Notes under the pieces: model-generated | What the model was told of the DNA's origin: nothing | The model's database searches: none | Seen by the model: the letters and a program-made list of their open reading frames with translations, nothing else | NCBI GenBank assembly: GCA_944321955.1 | Contig: CALUNG010000018.1 | Span: 1 to 38,787 of the forward strand | DNA length: 38,787 nt | Direction: 5' to 3' | Source of the DNA: an uncultured Alistipes sp. | GTDB lineage: Bacteria > Bacteroidota > Bacteroidia > Bacteroidales > Rikenellaceae | In this document: one piece after another, positions 17,465 through 26,365 of the stretch | Numbering within the stretch: position 1 is the first letter of the stretch | How the letters are laid out: the number at the start of each line of letters is the position of its first letter | Position numbers and translations under genes: made by a program

Positions 17465-20400
17465 CTACAACTGATCATACTCCACGGCACACGTATCGAA
17501 TCCGCCATTGCGGAAATCCTTCAAGCGATGGAATGTCAACATATTGGCGTCATGCTGCCGGTTAGGCAGACCGCGAGATTCCGAAAACGCTGTCCGGCAC
17601 ACGGCAACGATATCATCTCCATCGAATGCCCAGTCGACATACTGAAAGCCGTGAAAAAATACATTGTTACTCGATATGACGAGTTTCTCCATTGTCCACT
17701 CCTTCAGATCAGGAGACGAACAGAGCGCCAGACGGCTGCGTAGAAATATCGGAAGAATCGTCCGGCTATACCAGCCCGAATGTCTGCGAGTACGGTCCTC
17801 GTCGAATACCGGTGTAGTAACAGCCCAGTATCTGGCACTCGGCTCATCGTACATTATAGTGAACTTCTTGCCGGCACCAGGCATTATGTGAAATCCCGTC
17901 AGCGGATCAAACGATATGGTATGCTCGTCTTCTACATCGATCAAGGCCATGATATTGTTGGAACGGGAATCATCGATACGGGTTACGATCTTGAGTGTGT
18001 TTTCGGCCGTTTTCACGACACACCCCTCCTGCCACTGGTTGAATACGTGGTCCGTTGTCGAATCAAGCCATGTATTGTCTCCCAGCAACGTATTGGACAA
18101 GGTCCAACTCGAGGGCTCCATCGGATCAGAGTGCAACGGCATCGACATCATGAGAATACCCATCATCTCATTGTCGTTCTTGGTGCCCATTGCGTGCCAC
18201 AAACGGCCTTCATGCTCGACAAAAGGTGTCGGCGCCCCGTGATAATTACCGGCAAAAAGTGTCTTGACACCTGACCAGGAGACCCCATTGTCTACAGACT
18301 TGCGTATTACCAGATCACCGAAGCCGCTTTTGCTTACACCAAGTTCATACAGGCTTCCGTCCTTGACGAACACCTTGCTGAAATTGATAAAACCAGGATT
18401 CGATATCTTTTGCCATGACCGTCCATTGTCGGACGAGCGGAAAAACGTATTGCCGGAAACATCGGCCCCGGAGCAACCGGCCAGATAGCTTCCGTCTTCG
18501 AGTATCATGATATTGGGGCTTCCTATATTGCGGGATCTCAGAACAGGGACTTTGGCGACCAAAGTCCCGGGCGCATCGGGAACACCTTCGACACATATCT
18601 CCCCGCCGAACACCAATGTCGAAGCATTTGCAGCCGACACCGGCGCAGAGACCCATTCGCCGGGGGTCAAATACTCATAAACCGCCGTGTCGAAATCTAT
18701 GTCCCCGACGCTGAATCCTCCGCCCAGAAGTTTCCAACCGTCGTTGATAGTCGCCCTATGAACGACTGCCGCTTTCAGCAGGGTGGGACGATCGGCCCTG
18801 ATCCTGGCTACGCCGCCATACTCCTTCAATGATGTCGCATATTTCAGATTATTAAGAGCCGAAGGTATGTTGTCAGCACTAAGCATGTAATCGTCATTCT
18901 GCGGATATAGCATCTCCCCGGCCTTCATGGTGCGGACATCGACCATTTCTCCTTCAACGCTTATTACCGGCTGTTCGGAGTCCACCGCTATATTTTCCGA
19001 AAGCAGTGTCACCGTATTCAACCTGTTACCCGAAGCGGCCGTCAGCAACGGAGTAGAATAGGTCTCACCAGCCGTCACAGGCAGTGAATATATATCGAAA
19101 GGATCGTAATTCCAGTCATAGACATAGGCCCGCGACACCAAAGTCCAACCGGCATTGACCATATCTTCCCCGTATATTGCATGCACCAGACCGTAGACAA
19201 GGCCGGTCTCCTCTGCACGGAACATTATCGCCGATGAGGTTTGAGTGTCGTTTCGGCGCACGGCAAAGAAATCATAGCCTGCAAATCCGGCTGGGAACAC
19301 ACGCGCCTCTCCTTTCTTGTTCTGCTTATAATACTGGAAATCCACCCATTCGGGATTGTTCACCGAGCCGTCCTCCCCGACAAGTTTGCACCCTGTGGAG
19401 CCTACGGCAAGACTTGTACCTATCGAGAATGTACGGACCTCGCCATCGAGCGACTCATCGCTGTCTACAACCGTAACCGCCGCAGAAGGATATACGACCT
19501 TCAGATTGCGACACACGGGGCGAATACACTGGAAACCGGCACTCGTCTTCAAGATGTTCTTGGCTATGTAATGCAGATCGACCTCTTCGCCTGCCGTACA
19601 GAACCTGGACATGATCACCAGATATCCGGCACCGTTTATGTCCGAAGCACCGTTGTCATTCTTGCCGTTATAGTAGAATGTATAACTGTCATCATTCTCG
19701 AATGTTTCGACAGTCCGGTTATTGAATGTTTCGGGCAGGTCGGTATTGTCAGAAGTCTCTCTTTTCCAACCGTTGGCCTCCATATTGGACACATACGTCG
19801 GATCATTCTTCAACATAACGTAGACATTTCCGCTCTCAACAACCTCTATAAGCGAGGGGTCGGGATAGAACGCCGATTTGTACGAAAGGGTTTGCCAACG
19901 ATCCTGATCGGTATACGTAAATTTCGCCGGAACGTTCCATGCCGCAAAATCGAGCGAGTGCCCACCCTCGACACATCTGCTGTTGAAGAACAATGCCCCG
20001 TTCTCCATCTTGACTATACCGTCGGCCATGGCCTTGCTTGATGTCTTTCCTCCGATCTCAACAGCCTGATGCAGTACCACAACCGCATCTGAAAAATCGT
20101 ACGTAAAGCCGTCGGGGGCCAAAGGAATATATCCTCCCCAACCTGCAACCGTAGTCGGGATCGTCACAGATTGTCCCGCATCAACATACTTGCGCCATAT
20201 GACCATGGCAGGATTACCGGTCGAGTCATCACGTACGGCCGAGGGATTGTCATTGGACAACGGGGTAACGCTACTCCAACCCTCCTTGGCCATGACATGC
20301 ATGATGGTAGCATATGTGGCGCGTGTCATCACGTATACATAACCAGGATTGCCCGGATTGATCGCACCGCCAGGATATGACGTGCAGCCGGAAGTCGCCA

Positions 20401-21556
20401 TGGTCCAACCGGCAAAACGCTCAGGAAGGTTAACTACGGCACCGTCGTTCTGCAACAGAGCATATGTACGGTCCGTCCACAATTCACCGGTAATAGGCAC
20501 GTTGCCATATGAAGCATCGGATATCACACTTCCAGAAGCGTCGTCACCAGTTCTGAAATCATCTGCCCCGAGTTCAAGTTTTTTATGGTAGTAGCGGTTC
20601 GACACAAAATCGACCTTACGATCGAAAACGTATGTATATGTACGGCCGTCTTCGGCAACAAGCTCAAGAGACAACGTTCCAGAAGCATGAGAACCAGGCA
20701 ATACAACGAACCACAACGATACAGCCCCTTCCGACATGTCAGGATTGTCAACAAATCCGAGATTGATACGCTTCGAACCGTTTGTCACTGACAGAGGCAA
20801 TACGCTGCTGCCACTGTCGACCCGCTGCGTAAGATCCATTGTTCCGGCGGAAAAAGCCAGATCGTTTTCAGTCGAGAACAGAGAAGCGCTCACAAGAGTG
20901 CCCTCAACACCCAGACACTCGACATCGACAGCCAGAACCGAATAAACATTGCGGAAGGTCAACGACACAGGACTCATATCCCCTACTTCACGCTCGACGG
21001 GATCGGCCACCATGACTGCATACTCGCCGAGATGTGAATTGTCTCCGGACGATTTCTGGACCTGTGCAGCAGGAAGTGACACATCGAAAGCAGCAGCATC
21101 ACCTTCGCCGTCGGCACCCGAAAAAGGATAATACGCGAAAAATCCATTGGGCACATCATCATAAAACTTCAGTACATTCTCAGATTCTGACGGAACCACA
21201 AAATCGCAACATGTGGCATCATCGCTATGCGGAACAGCAACATACCTATAATTGGACTGCGATGCATCGGCCGTCTTCGCGAAGATTCCCACTTCGTCCC
21301 CTTCAAGCCATTCGACCTTGACATTACCGTCTGATACAGCGATGGAAGTACGCGTATCGGAAGATTCTCCAGAATTCTGCCCTACCGAACCGAAATCGCC
21401 GTGAAATACGACTTCGGTATGGCCCGGTTCACGACCGGCAGCTGGGCCGGCGACATCCTCGTCAAACGAACTGCAACCCCCGTTCGACAAAGATAACACG
21501 GCCAGTGCCAAGCCTGCCAATCTCCCAAATTTACAATGAGTAACTTGTTTCTTCAT
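17465..21556 (-). CDS. 1363-residue lipoprotein: fimbrillin-like, four repeat modules, BNR/sialidase-like C-terminus
   Basis: A very large lipoprotein (lipobox NGGC, Cys28). Residues about 40-335 are fimbrillin-like ('DEVGIFAKTAD', 'GFFAYYPFSG'). About 350-990 hold roughly four related modules with the pattern LPERFAG[WF], then YVM, then GW, then V.AG..V.IP; good copies are at about 378-480 and 755-840, weaker ones at 560-685 and 890-990. About 1005-1363 is a sialidase-superfamily propeller with two Asp boxes (SDNGRSW near 1042, SVDNGVSW near 1087). The usual [FY]RIP motif is replaced by RNIGSPNIM; later WQEGCVVKT and IVTRID could supply the Glu and second Arg. It is probably a surface exo-glycosidase or lyase on an acidic sugar, but sialidase activity is not proved. 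It lies 30 bases after LacI-1, in the operon. Confidence 0.75.
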   Translation of the reverse strand: MKKQVTHCKFGRLAGLALAVLSLSNGGCSSFDEDVAGPAAGREPGHTEVVFHGDFGSVGQNSGESSDTRTSIAVSDGNVKVEWLEGDEVGIFAKTADASQSNYRYVAVPHSDDATCCDFVVPSESENVLKFYDDVPNGFFAYYPFSGADGEGDAAAFDVSLPAAQVQKSSGDNSHLGEYAVMVADPVEREVGDMSPVSLTFRNVYSVLAVDVECLGVEGTLVSASLFSTENDLAFSAGTMDLTQRVDSGSSVLPLSVTNGSKRINLGFVDNPDMSEGAVSLWFVVLPGSHASGTLSLELVAEDGRTYTYVFDRKVDFVSNRYYHKKLELGADDFRTGDDASGSVISDASYGNVPITGELWTDRTYALLQNDGAVVNLPERFAGWTMATSGCTSYPGGAINPGNPGYVYVMTRATYATIMHVMAKEGWSSVTPLSNDNPSAVRDDSTGNPAMVIWRKYVDAGQSVTIPTTVAGWGGYIPLAPDGFTYDFSDAVVVLHQAVEIGGKTSSKAMADGIVKMENGALFFNSRCVEGGHSLDFAAWNVPAKFTYTDQDRWQTLSYKSAFYPDPSLIEVVESGNVYVMLKNDPTYVSNMEANGWKRETSDNTDLPETFNNRTVETFENDDSYTFYYNGKNDNGASDINGAGYLVIMSRFCTAGEEVDLHYIAKNILKTSAGFQCIRPVCRNLKVVYPSAAVTVVDSDESLDGEVRTFSIGTSLAVGSTGCKLVGEDGSVNNPEWVDFQYYKQNKKGEARVFPAGFAGYDFFAVRRNDTQTSSAIMFRAEETGLVYGLVHAIYGEDMVNAGWTLVSRAYVYDWNYDPFDIYSLPVTAGETYSTPLLTAASGNRLNTVTLLSENIAVDSEQPVISVEGEMVDVRTMKAGEMLYPQNDDYMLSADNIPSALNNLKYATSLKEYGGVARIRADRPTLLKAAVVHRATINDGWKLLGGGFSVGDIDFDTAVYEYLTPGEWVSAPVSAANASTLVFGGEICVEGVPDAPGTLVAKVPVLRSRNIGSPNIMILEDGSYLAGCSGADVSGNTFFRSSDNGRSWQKISNPGFINFSKVFVKDGSLYELGVSKSGFGDLVIRKSVDNGVSWSGVKTLFAGNYHGAPTPFVEHEGRLWHAMGTKNDNEMMGILMMSMPLHSDPMEPSSWTLSNTLLGDNTWLDSTTDHVFNQWQEGCVVKTAENTLKIVTRIDDSRSNNIMALIDVEDEHTISFDPLTGFHIMPGAGKKFTIMYDEPSARYWAVTTPVFDEDRTRRHSGWYSRTILPIFLRSRLALCSSPDLKEWTMEKLVISSNNVFFHGFQYVDWAFDGDDIVAVCRTAFSESRGLPNRQHDANMLTFHRLKDFRNGGFDTCAVEYDQL

Positions 21557-21586
21557 GGTTATTTAGTTTAGGTTCAATTCATAATT

Positions 21587-22606
21587 CTATTGCGATGAAT
21601 TACCGACCACAAGTCTCGGCTGCAACATTACGGTCTTTCGCGACAACGGGTCACCGCCTGAGATATGTTCCATCAAAAGGTCCAAAGCACGTATACCGAA
21701 CTGTTCCACAGGCTGGCTGACATACGTTATCGAAGTACCGTACAGTTCAAAAGCCTCACTGTCGTCAAAGCCCACGATCCGCACCTTTTCGGGCACTGTC
21801 ACGCCAAGATCTGAAAGCACCTTCAGCCCTGCGATTGTCAGAGTATTGGTTGCAAAAACGAAAGCCTCGACACCGCGAGCCAGGGCCGATACAACAACTT
21901 CACGTATCTGTCCGTATATATCCTTGTACGGAATACGGTGTATAGCCACATTGTCCGACAATCCATACTCCTCCATCTTCGAGCGATATCCCGCCTCTCT
22001 CTCGACAATATTGGAAAGCCTCATATCATATGCTATCATCTCTATCTTCGAGTAACCGTTGTCGGCCAACGCCGAGACAGCCAATGACAGCGCGGCTCCG
22101 TTATTCAACATTACACGACTCGTATTGACATCGGAACACTCTCGGTCCATCAGCACAAGCGGCAAATCAGAATCAGCCAAAGAACGAATGAACCGTTCGG
22201 ACCCCACACAAGGCACGACTATCAATCCGTCGACACCCTTGTCCATGAAAACCTTGACAAGATTTTCAAGTTTACCGGCATTTTCATCAGTACTGCCGAA
22301 TATCACGGTACAATCATATCCGTAGGCACGATCCTCGATACAGCGGGCTATATCGGCAAAGAACTTGTTCGAGATATCGGACAATACCACTCCGATTGTA
22401 TTTGTCTTGCCGCTGCGCAATGTCCTGGCAGCCTTATTCGGGCGATAATCGAGACGCCTGGCTATTTCGAGTATGCGTCGCGAAGTCGTCTCATTGACCT
22501 TATAAACCTTGTCGGCACTTCGCGACTGGTTGCTCATTACGAACGATACAAGCGCGACCGACACTCCGGCCTCATTCGCTATATCCCGGATCGTTGTCTT
22601 CTTCAT
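21587..22606 (-). CDS. LacI-family transcriptional regulator 1
   Basis: A 339-residue regulator: N-terminal helix-turn-helix (TTIRDIANEAGVSVALVSF) and hinge, then a periplasmic-binding-protein-like effector domain (TNTIGVVLSDISNKFF, FDDSEAFELYGTSITYV). Its HTH differs from LacI-2 (26366-27397) only by conservative changes, so both should recognise the same operator (ATTAAAAGGTTTTAAT). The gene overlaps the end of GH31 by 35 bases and is translated as part of the PUL operon, so it would control its own expression. The inducer is probably a sugar released by the pathway; the sequence does not identify it. Confidence 0.9.
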   Translation of the reverse strand: MKKTTIRDIANEAGVSVALVSFVMSNQSRSADKVYKVNETTSRRILEIARRLDYRPNKAARTLRSGKTNTIGVVLSDISNKFFADIARCIEDRAYGYDCTVIFGSTDENAGKLENLVKVFMDKGVDGLIVVPCVGSERFIRSLADSDLPLVLMDRECSDVNTSRVMLNNGAALSLAVSALADNGYSKIEMIAYDMRLSNIVEREAGYRSKMEEYGLSDNVAIHRIPYKDIYGQIREVVVSALARGVEAFVFATNTLTIAGLKVLSDLGVTVPEKVRIVGFDDSEAFELYGTSITYVSQPVEQFGIRALDLLMEHISGGDPLSRKTVMLQPRLVVGNSSQ

Positions 22607-25244
22607 AGCCCAAAAGTATCTTCATTCTGGAGACAAATGCAAGATCAAGTTTCTCTATGCCACACAGTTCATCGAACATGACAGACATGCCTTTATCGAA
22701 TGAATCGATACACGAGTCTATATTGTACGGAAACTCCGTAATGAAATTGGGAGTCTGCGACACCCGTAAATACGACCGGGGCAACATGGCCCACGGATCA
22801 ACCTTCGCATGCTCGAACTTGAAATCAACGGTAAGTGAACGAAAACGTCCGAACACACCGGCTTTTCCATACAAACGAGAAACAAGGCTCTCAATATCCT
22901 TATCATATTCAAGCACAAGTTCACACCTTCTCCCGCAATCAACCGGACCCGCATCAACAATTACGGCAAGATCAGATCCGTCATACCGCCATGTACGCAT
23001 ACCGCCCATACGGTCGAAAGGCAACTCAACTCCGTCAATCAGGACCCGCTGCGGCGGGTAGGCGGCCAAAAATCTGACAATATATCTGCGAGAATCGGAC
23101 ATTCCTTCATATTTTCCCTTACGAGCCTCGATAACCAGCCTGTCACTTCTCGTACCGATTTTGTGAGATATCTCCGTCACGGCATATTCCGTATCAAAAC
23201 GTTTGCCCGTACCGTCATCTTCATACAGATGCGTACTGCCGCTGTCCCCCGGTATTACAGCAAGAGTCATAATATCGTTATTGCCGCGCAGATTCATGAT
23301 CGTATCCTGCGCCATGGGAATTATTGCACCGGCTCTTACAAACCAAGGAATCTCCTCAATCGTATAGCCGTTTCGATATATGGCATCGCCTTCAAGCAGA
23401 CGTCCGGAGGCCATATCAAACCATTTACCACGCGGCAGCCATATTTCCCGGTATGCGATTCCGTTTGCGTCGACTGGACCGTCTATGCTTGTGGCAATGA
23501 TATCATCGCCGAAAAAGAATTCGTCCCCACGGACATAAGCCTCATCGTCTTCGGGGTAATAATAATATAAAGGTCTGCAAATCGAGACTCCCGTATCGTA
23601 ACATTGCCTTGCTGCCGTATAGATATATGGCGAAAGAGCATAACGCAGACGTATGGCATCACGCATTATCTCGAAATGTTCCGAGAAACGCCAAATGCGA
23701 CGCTCTATCTTCGCGGCCTTGGTCGCATGCGTCTTGAATATCGGAGTGAAAACGCCATATTGCAGCCAACGTGTATATAGTTCAGGATCGGTCTTTTCCG
23801 TCAACTGAAGATGACCGCCTATATCGTGTCCCCAATAACCGTAGCATACATTCGATGCCGTCGCAGTAAAATACGGGAGGTATGCGAGCGTAGCCCACGT
23901 ACCGTACGTATCTCCGGAAAAGGCCACCTGATAACGATGCGATCCAAGGCCTCCCCACCTGTGATAGATCATGGGACGCGAGGCAGAATGCTCCGATTTG
24001 TCACAGAAGAACGTATGGTTCAACCAGAACGTATTGCTCAGCCCCGGAACATTACGGTTATCGAGACGCTGCTGCCAGTCGAGCCACCAGAAATCGACCC
24101 CGGCCTTCTCCATCGGTCTCAGCACAGTGTCGAAATAGGCATCGGCCCAACGGCGATCTTCGATCATGAACGGCACGGAACGCCCAACCGAATCCCAACC
24201 ATATGCCGCCACAAAATCGTCATAGACATCTTCGACCGTACGGATACCGGATGCGGGGTGCAGGTTCAACGCCACACGCAGTCCACGCTCCGAAAGGTTT
24301 TTGAGGAATGTTTCAGGTGCAGGAAACAACTCCTTCTGCCATGTATAGCCGGTCCACCCCATACGTTCACCGAACTCGTCCTTGGGTGTATTGCGTTTGG
24401 TAAGGCCCCAGGTCTCATGCCAGTCCATATCCACGACCATTACGTCCAATGGTACGGACAACGATTTCATCATGTCCGCAAGGTCGCACAACTCCTCATC
24501 GGAATATTGCCAATAATGGCTCCACCAATATCCGAAAGCCCATTTGGGAGGGAGGGGCACGCGTCCTGCAACAAGCGTAAAATCATGTAGCGCCGCAAGA
24601 TAATCGTGCCCATAAGCAAACAGATACCAATCCTTCCTTTCGGTATTGTTGTCACGTGCCGCAACCCACCGGCCCCAATGAGAGTCATCAGGCACAAGCA
24701 GATGACGTTCGCTGTCGTCGACAATACTCCAGCCTCCGCGGGAGAGTATGCCGTTCTCCAACTCGATAGGTTTTTTGGTCCTGCGGCGCAAGTTGCCCTC
24801 ATAACCGTCCAAGGTACGTACCGTACCTTTCAGATTCAACGTATCCCTGCTCGACGGAGTCCACACGACACGTTCGCCGGCCACATTGAATTCAACGACA
24901 GGATTGGTTGCCGAAAAACCTTCATTCAAGCGATATTTGAGCGTCAGGCATTCAGTAGTGATGACAACTTGCCTTTTCGAGCGTTTAACCGTATAGTCAG
25001 CAAGGTTCATACGGCGATTTACGGCAAACAGCGTAGCATTGTCCTCAAATACGCCGTCACCGCTCCACTCCATACGGATCAGGCGCGAAGTCAACACTGT
25101 AAAACGGGCATTACCGCACATAACAACAGCGCGGCCGTCGGCAACAGGGTTACCGTCGGCCATGGCAAATGCCGGCATAAGGACCAACAGCAACCATACG
25201 CATGCGAATATCGCCGTTCTGAAGACCATAGGCTCTTTTCTCAT
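22572..25244 (-). CDS. Glycoside hydrolase family 31
   Basis: An 890-residue secreted enzyme with a signal peptide ending near AMAD. An N-terminal beta-sandwich (about 35-230) precedes the (beta/alpha)8 barrel with VDMDWHETWG, the nucleophile segment VDFWWLDWQQ (Asp389) and the acid/base segment FSGDTYGTW (Asp445), then a C-terminal sandwich with YEDDGTG. GH31 enzymes cleave alpha-glucosides, alpha-xylosides, alpha-galactosides or alpha-GalNAc. The WLDWQQ nucleophile context differs from the WxDMNE of classic alpha-glucosidases, so the substrate is open. About 100 extra residues at the C-terminus, overlapping lacI-1, are not part of the usual fold. The start overlaps the nuclease stop (ATGA), indicating translational coupling. 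It probably acts in the periplasm. Confidence 0.9.
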   Translation of the reverse strand: MRKEPMVFRTAIFACVWLLLVLMPAFAMADGNPVADGRAVVMCGNARFTVLTSRLIRMEWSGDGVFEDNATLFAVNRRMNLADYTVKRSKRQVVITTECLTLKYRLNEGFSATNPVVEFNVAGERVVWTPSSRDTLNLKGTVRTLDGYEGNLRRRTKKPIELENGILSRGGWSIVDDSERHLLVPDDSHWGRWVAARDNNTERKDWYLFAYGHDYLAALHDFTLVAGRVPLPPKWAFGYWWSHYWQYSDEELCDLADMMKSLSVPLDVMVVDMDWHETWGLTKRNTPKDEFGERMGWTGYTWQKELFPAPETFLKNLSERGLRVALNLHPASGIRTVEDVYDDFVAAYGWDSVGRSVPFMIEDRRWADAYFDTVLRPMEKAGVDFWWLDWQQRLDNRNVPGLSNTFWLNHTFFCDKSEHSASRPMIYHRWGGLGSHRYQVAFSGDTYGTWATLAYLPYFTATASNVCYGYWGHDIGGHLQLTEKTDPELYTRWLQYGVFTPIFKTHATKAAKIERRIWRFSEHFEIMRDAIRLRYALSPYIYTAARQCYDTGVSICRPLYYYYPEDDEAYVRGDEFFFGDDIIATSIDGPVDANGIAYREIWLPRGKWFDMASGRLLEGDAIYRNGYTIEEIPWFVRAGAIIPMAQDTIMNLRGNNDIMTLAVIPGDSGSTHLYEDDGTGKRFDTEYAVTEISHKIGTRSDRLVIEARKGKYEGMSDSRRYIVRFLAAYPPQRVLIDGVELPFDRMGGMRTWRYDGSDLAVIVDAGPVDCGRRCELVLEYDKDIESLVSRLYGKAGVFGRFRSLTVDFKFEHAKVDPWAMLPRSYLRVSQTPNFITEFPYNIDSCIDSFDKGMSVMFDELCGIEKLDLAFVSRMKILLGYEEDNDPGYSE

Positions 25245-25999
25245 TCGTCGAACAGTTCGTTAAGAAGTTTGGCAAGGCGGTACGAAGCTCTGACTACAAG
25301 GTCCTCGGCCAAAGGATAGGCCTTGTTTATAAACTTACGGTCCAACTCGTCACCCTCCTTGGCCCAGTCGTATATCACGCGGCATCGCTTTGCGTTTTCA
25401 CGAGCCCACGACATGGGCACCCCTTCGGACATGGCCGCAATCTCCTCTTCGGAGTAGCGGTCAAGTTGTTCGCGCCACTCCTCATAGCCCCAATCATGAT
25501 TATACTCAAGCATCCCGTCCCAGATAGGGTGGTATTTCTTGACACGCCCCATGATCTTCACAGGAAAGAAACGCTTGATTTTCGGATACACTATATGCGC
25601 CGGACAATGGATATCCCCTATAAGATGCACTATGAACTTTATGTCCTGGGCAACGGTATCCTTAGGATAGGACTTATAATCCTGAAGGCGCTCAAGCGAC
25701 AAGGCTATGGCATTCATGGCGTCGAGCTCCGGCCTTTTGTCAGGAGGCAGCGGTTCGTTGTTCTTGTCAACAGCAACCGTATGCTTGTAAGGCTTATGAT
25801 CATGTTGCTGATCCATCCATGAGGCATAATAAACAATCGACCGGCCATCGAGATACGATTCAATATTGGCCTTTGCCCGTTCCGTCAGGTGATGTTCGGC
25901 GATACATGCTATCGCCTCGTGCCCGTTGCGGCCCCACGCAAAGGCGTCCTGCGCATATAAGCACGCAACAATCGGAATAAACAAAAGAAACTTTTTCAT
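25241..25999 (-). CDS. S1/P1-family zinc nuclease
   Basis: A 252-residue protein with a signal peptide cleaved before W22 (AFA-WGRNGHE). The mature N-terminal Trp is the zinc ligand typical of S1/P1 nucleases. Other ligands are visible: ASWMD (Asp63), YKHTVAV (His73), HLIGDIHCPAH (His125, Asp129 and following His) and YHPIWD (His157, Asp161). The family hydrolyses single-stranded nucleic acid or removes 3'-phosphates outside the cytoplasm; related members act as phospholipase C. It is the first gene of the PUL operon, just after the operator/promoter at 26048-26078, and overlaps GH31. Its role in glycan use is unclear; it may release phosphate from phosphorylated or nucleotide-linked substrate. 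Confidence 0.88.
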   Translation of the reverse strand: MKKFLLFIPIVACLYAQDAFAWGRNGHEAIACIAEHHLTERAKANIESYLDGRSIVYYASWMDQQHDHKPYKHTVAVDKNNEPLPPDKRPELDAMNAIALSLERLQDYKSYPKDTVAQDIKFIVHLIGDIHCPAHIVYPKIKRFFPVKIMGRVKKYHPIWDGMLEYNHDWGYEEWREQLDRYSEEEIAAMSEGVPMSWARENAKRCRVIYDWAKEGDELDRKFINKAYPLAEDLVVRASYRLAKLLNELFDE

Positions 26000-26047
26000 A
26001 GCAACAAAATATTACGGGATTGGACAGTGTTTTTTCTTTTTCTTCAA

Positions 26048-26078
26048 CAAAGATAATTAAAAGGTTTTAATCAACAAA
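26048..26078 (-). promoter_or_regulatory. Promoter and LacI operator of the large PUL operon
   Basis: On the minus strand: -33 TTTG (26078-26075), 19-base spacer, -7 TATCTTTG (26055-26048). The spacer is almost filled by ATTAAAAGGTTTTAAT (26056-26071), a perfect 7+7 dyad around GG. Binding of a LacI dimer here would block RNA polymerase directly. The remaining bases of 26000-26310 are AT-rich with no gene seen. Confidence 0.8.
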
Positions 26079-26317
26079 TAAAAAATAACAAATTTATTCA
26101 CAATGGCAATATATCAGCGCCAAATAGCAAATTACGCATAAATAGCACAGCCAATAATTACAATAAAAGAAAGCATATATGGCAAATTTTCATAAATCGT
26201 TATAACGAGACATGTCCTTTATTTCATGATAAAGCGCTTCCTCAAACAGCCATACCGGTCATCACAAACTGCCGTACTTAAACTACGACACAGCTTTTCA
26301 GGGTCGTTTTTTTTCAA

Positions 26318-26342
26318 TAAAAAAGGGAGGCTCAAACCTCCC
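26318..26342 (-). terminator. Terminator of lacI-2
   Basis: Minus-strand GGGAGG, loop TTTGAG, CCTCCC, then six T and an AT-rich stretch, 23 bases after the lacI-2 stop. It separates lacI-2 from the PUL operon. Confidence 0.85.
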
Positions 26343-26365
26343 TGATATCACAAAACAGAAACTTC

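Noticed and set aside
26000-26310. A hidden gene or small RNA in the 300-base AT-rich gap upstream of the nuclease
   Set aside because: No frame of coding character, no YExP/GFAxS pattern and no separate promoter-terminator pair was found beyond the operator promoter.
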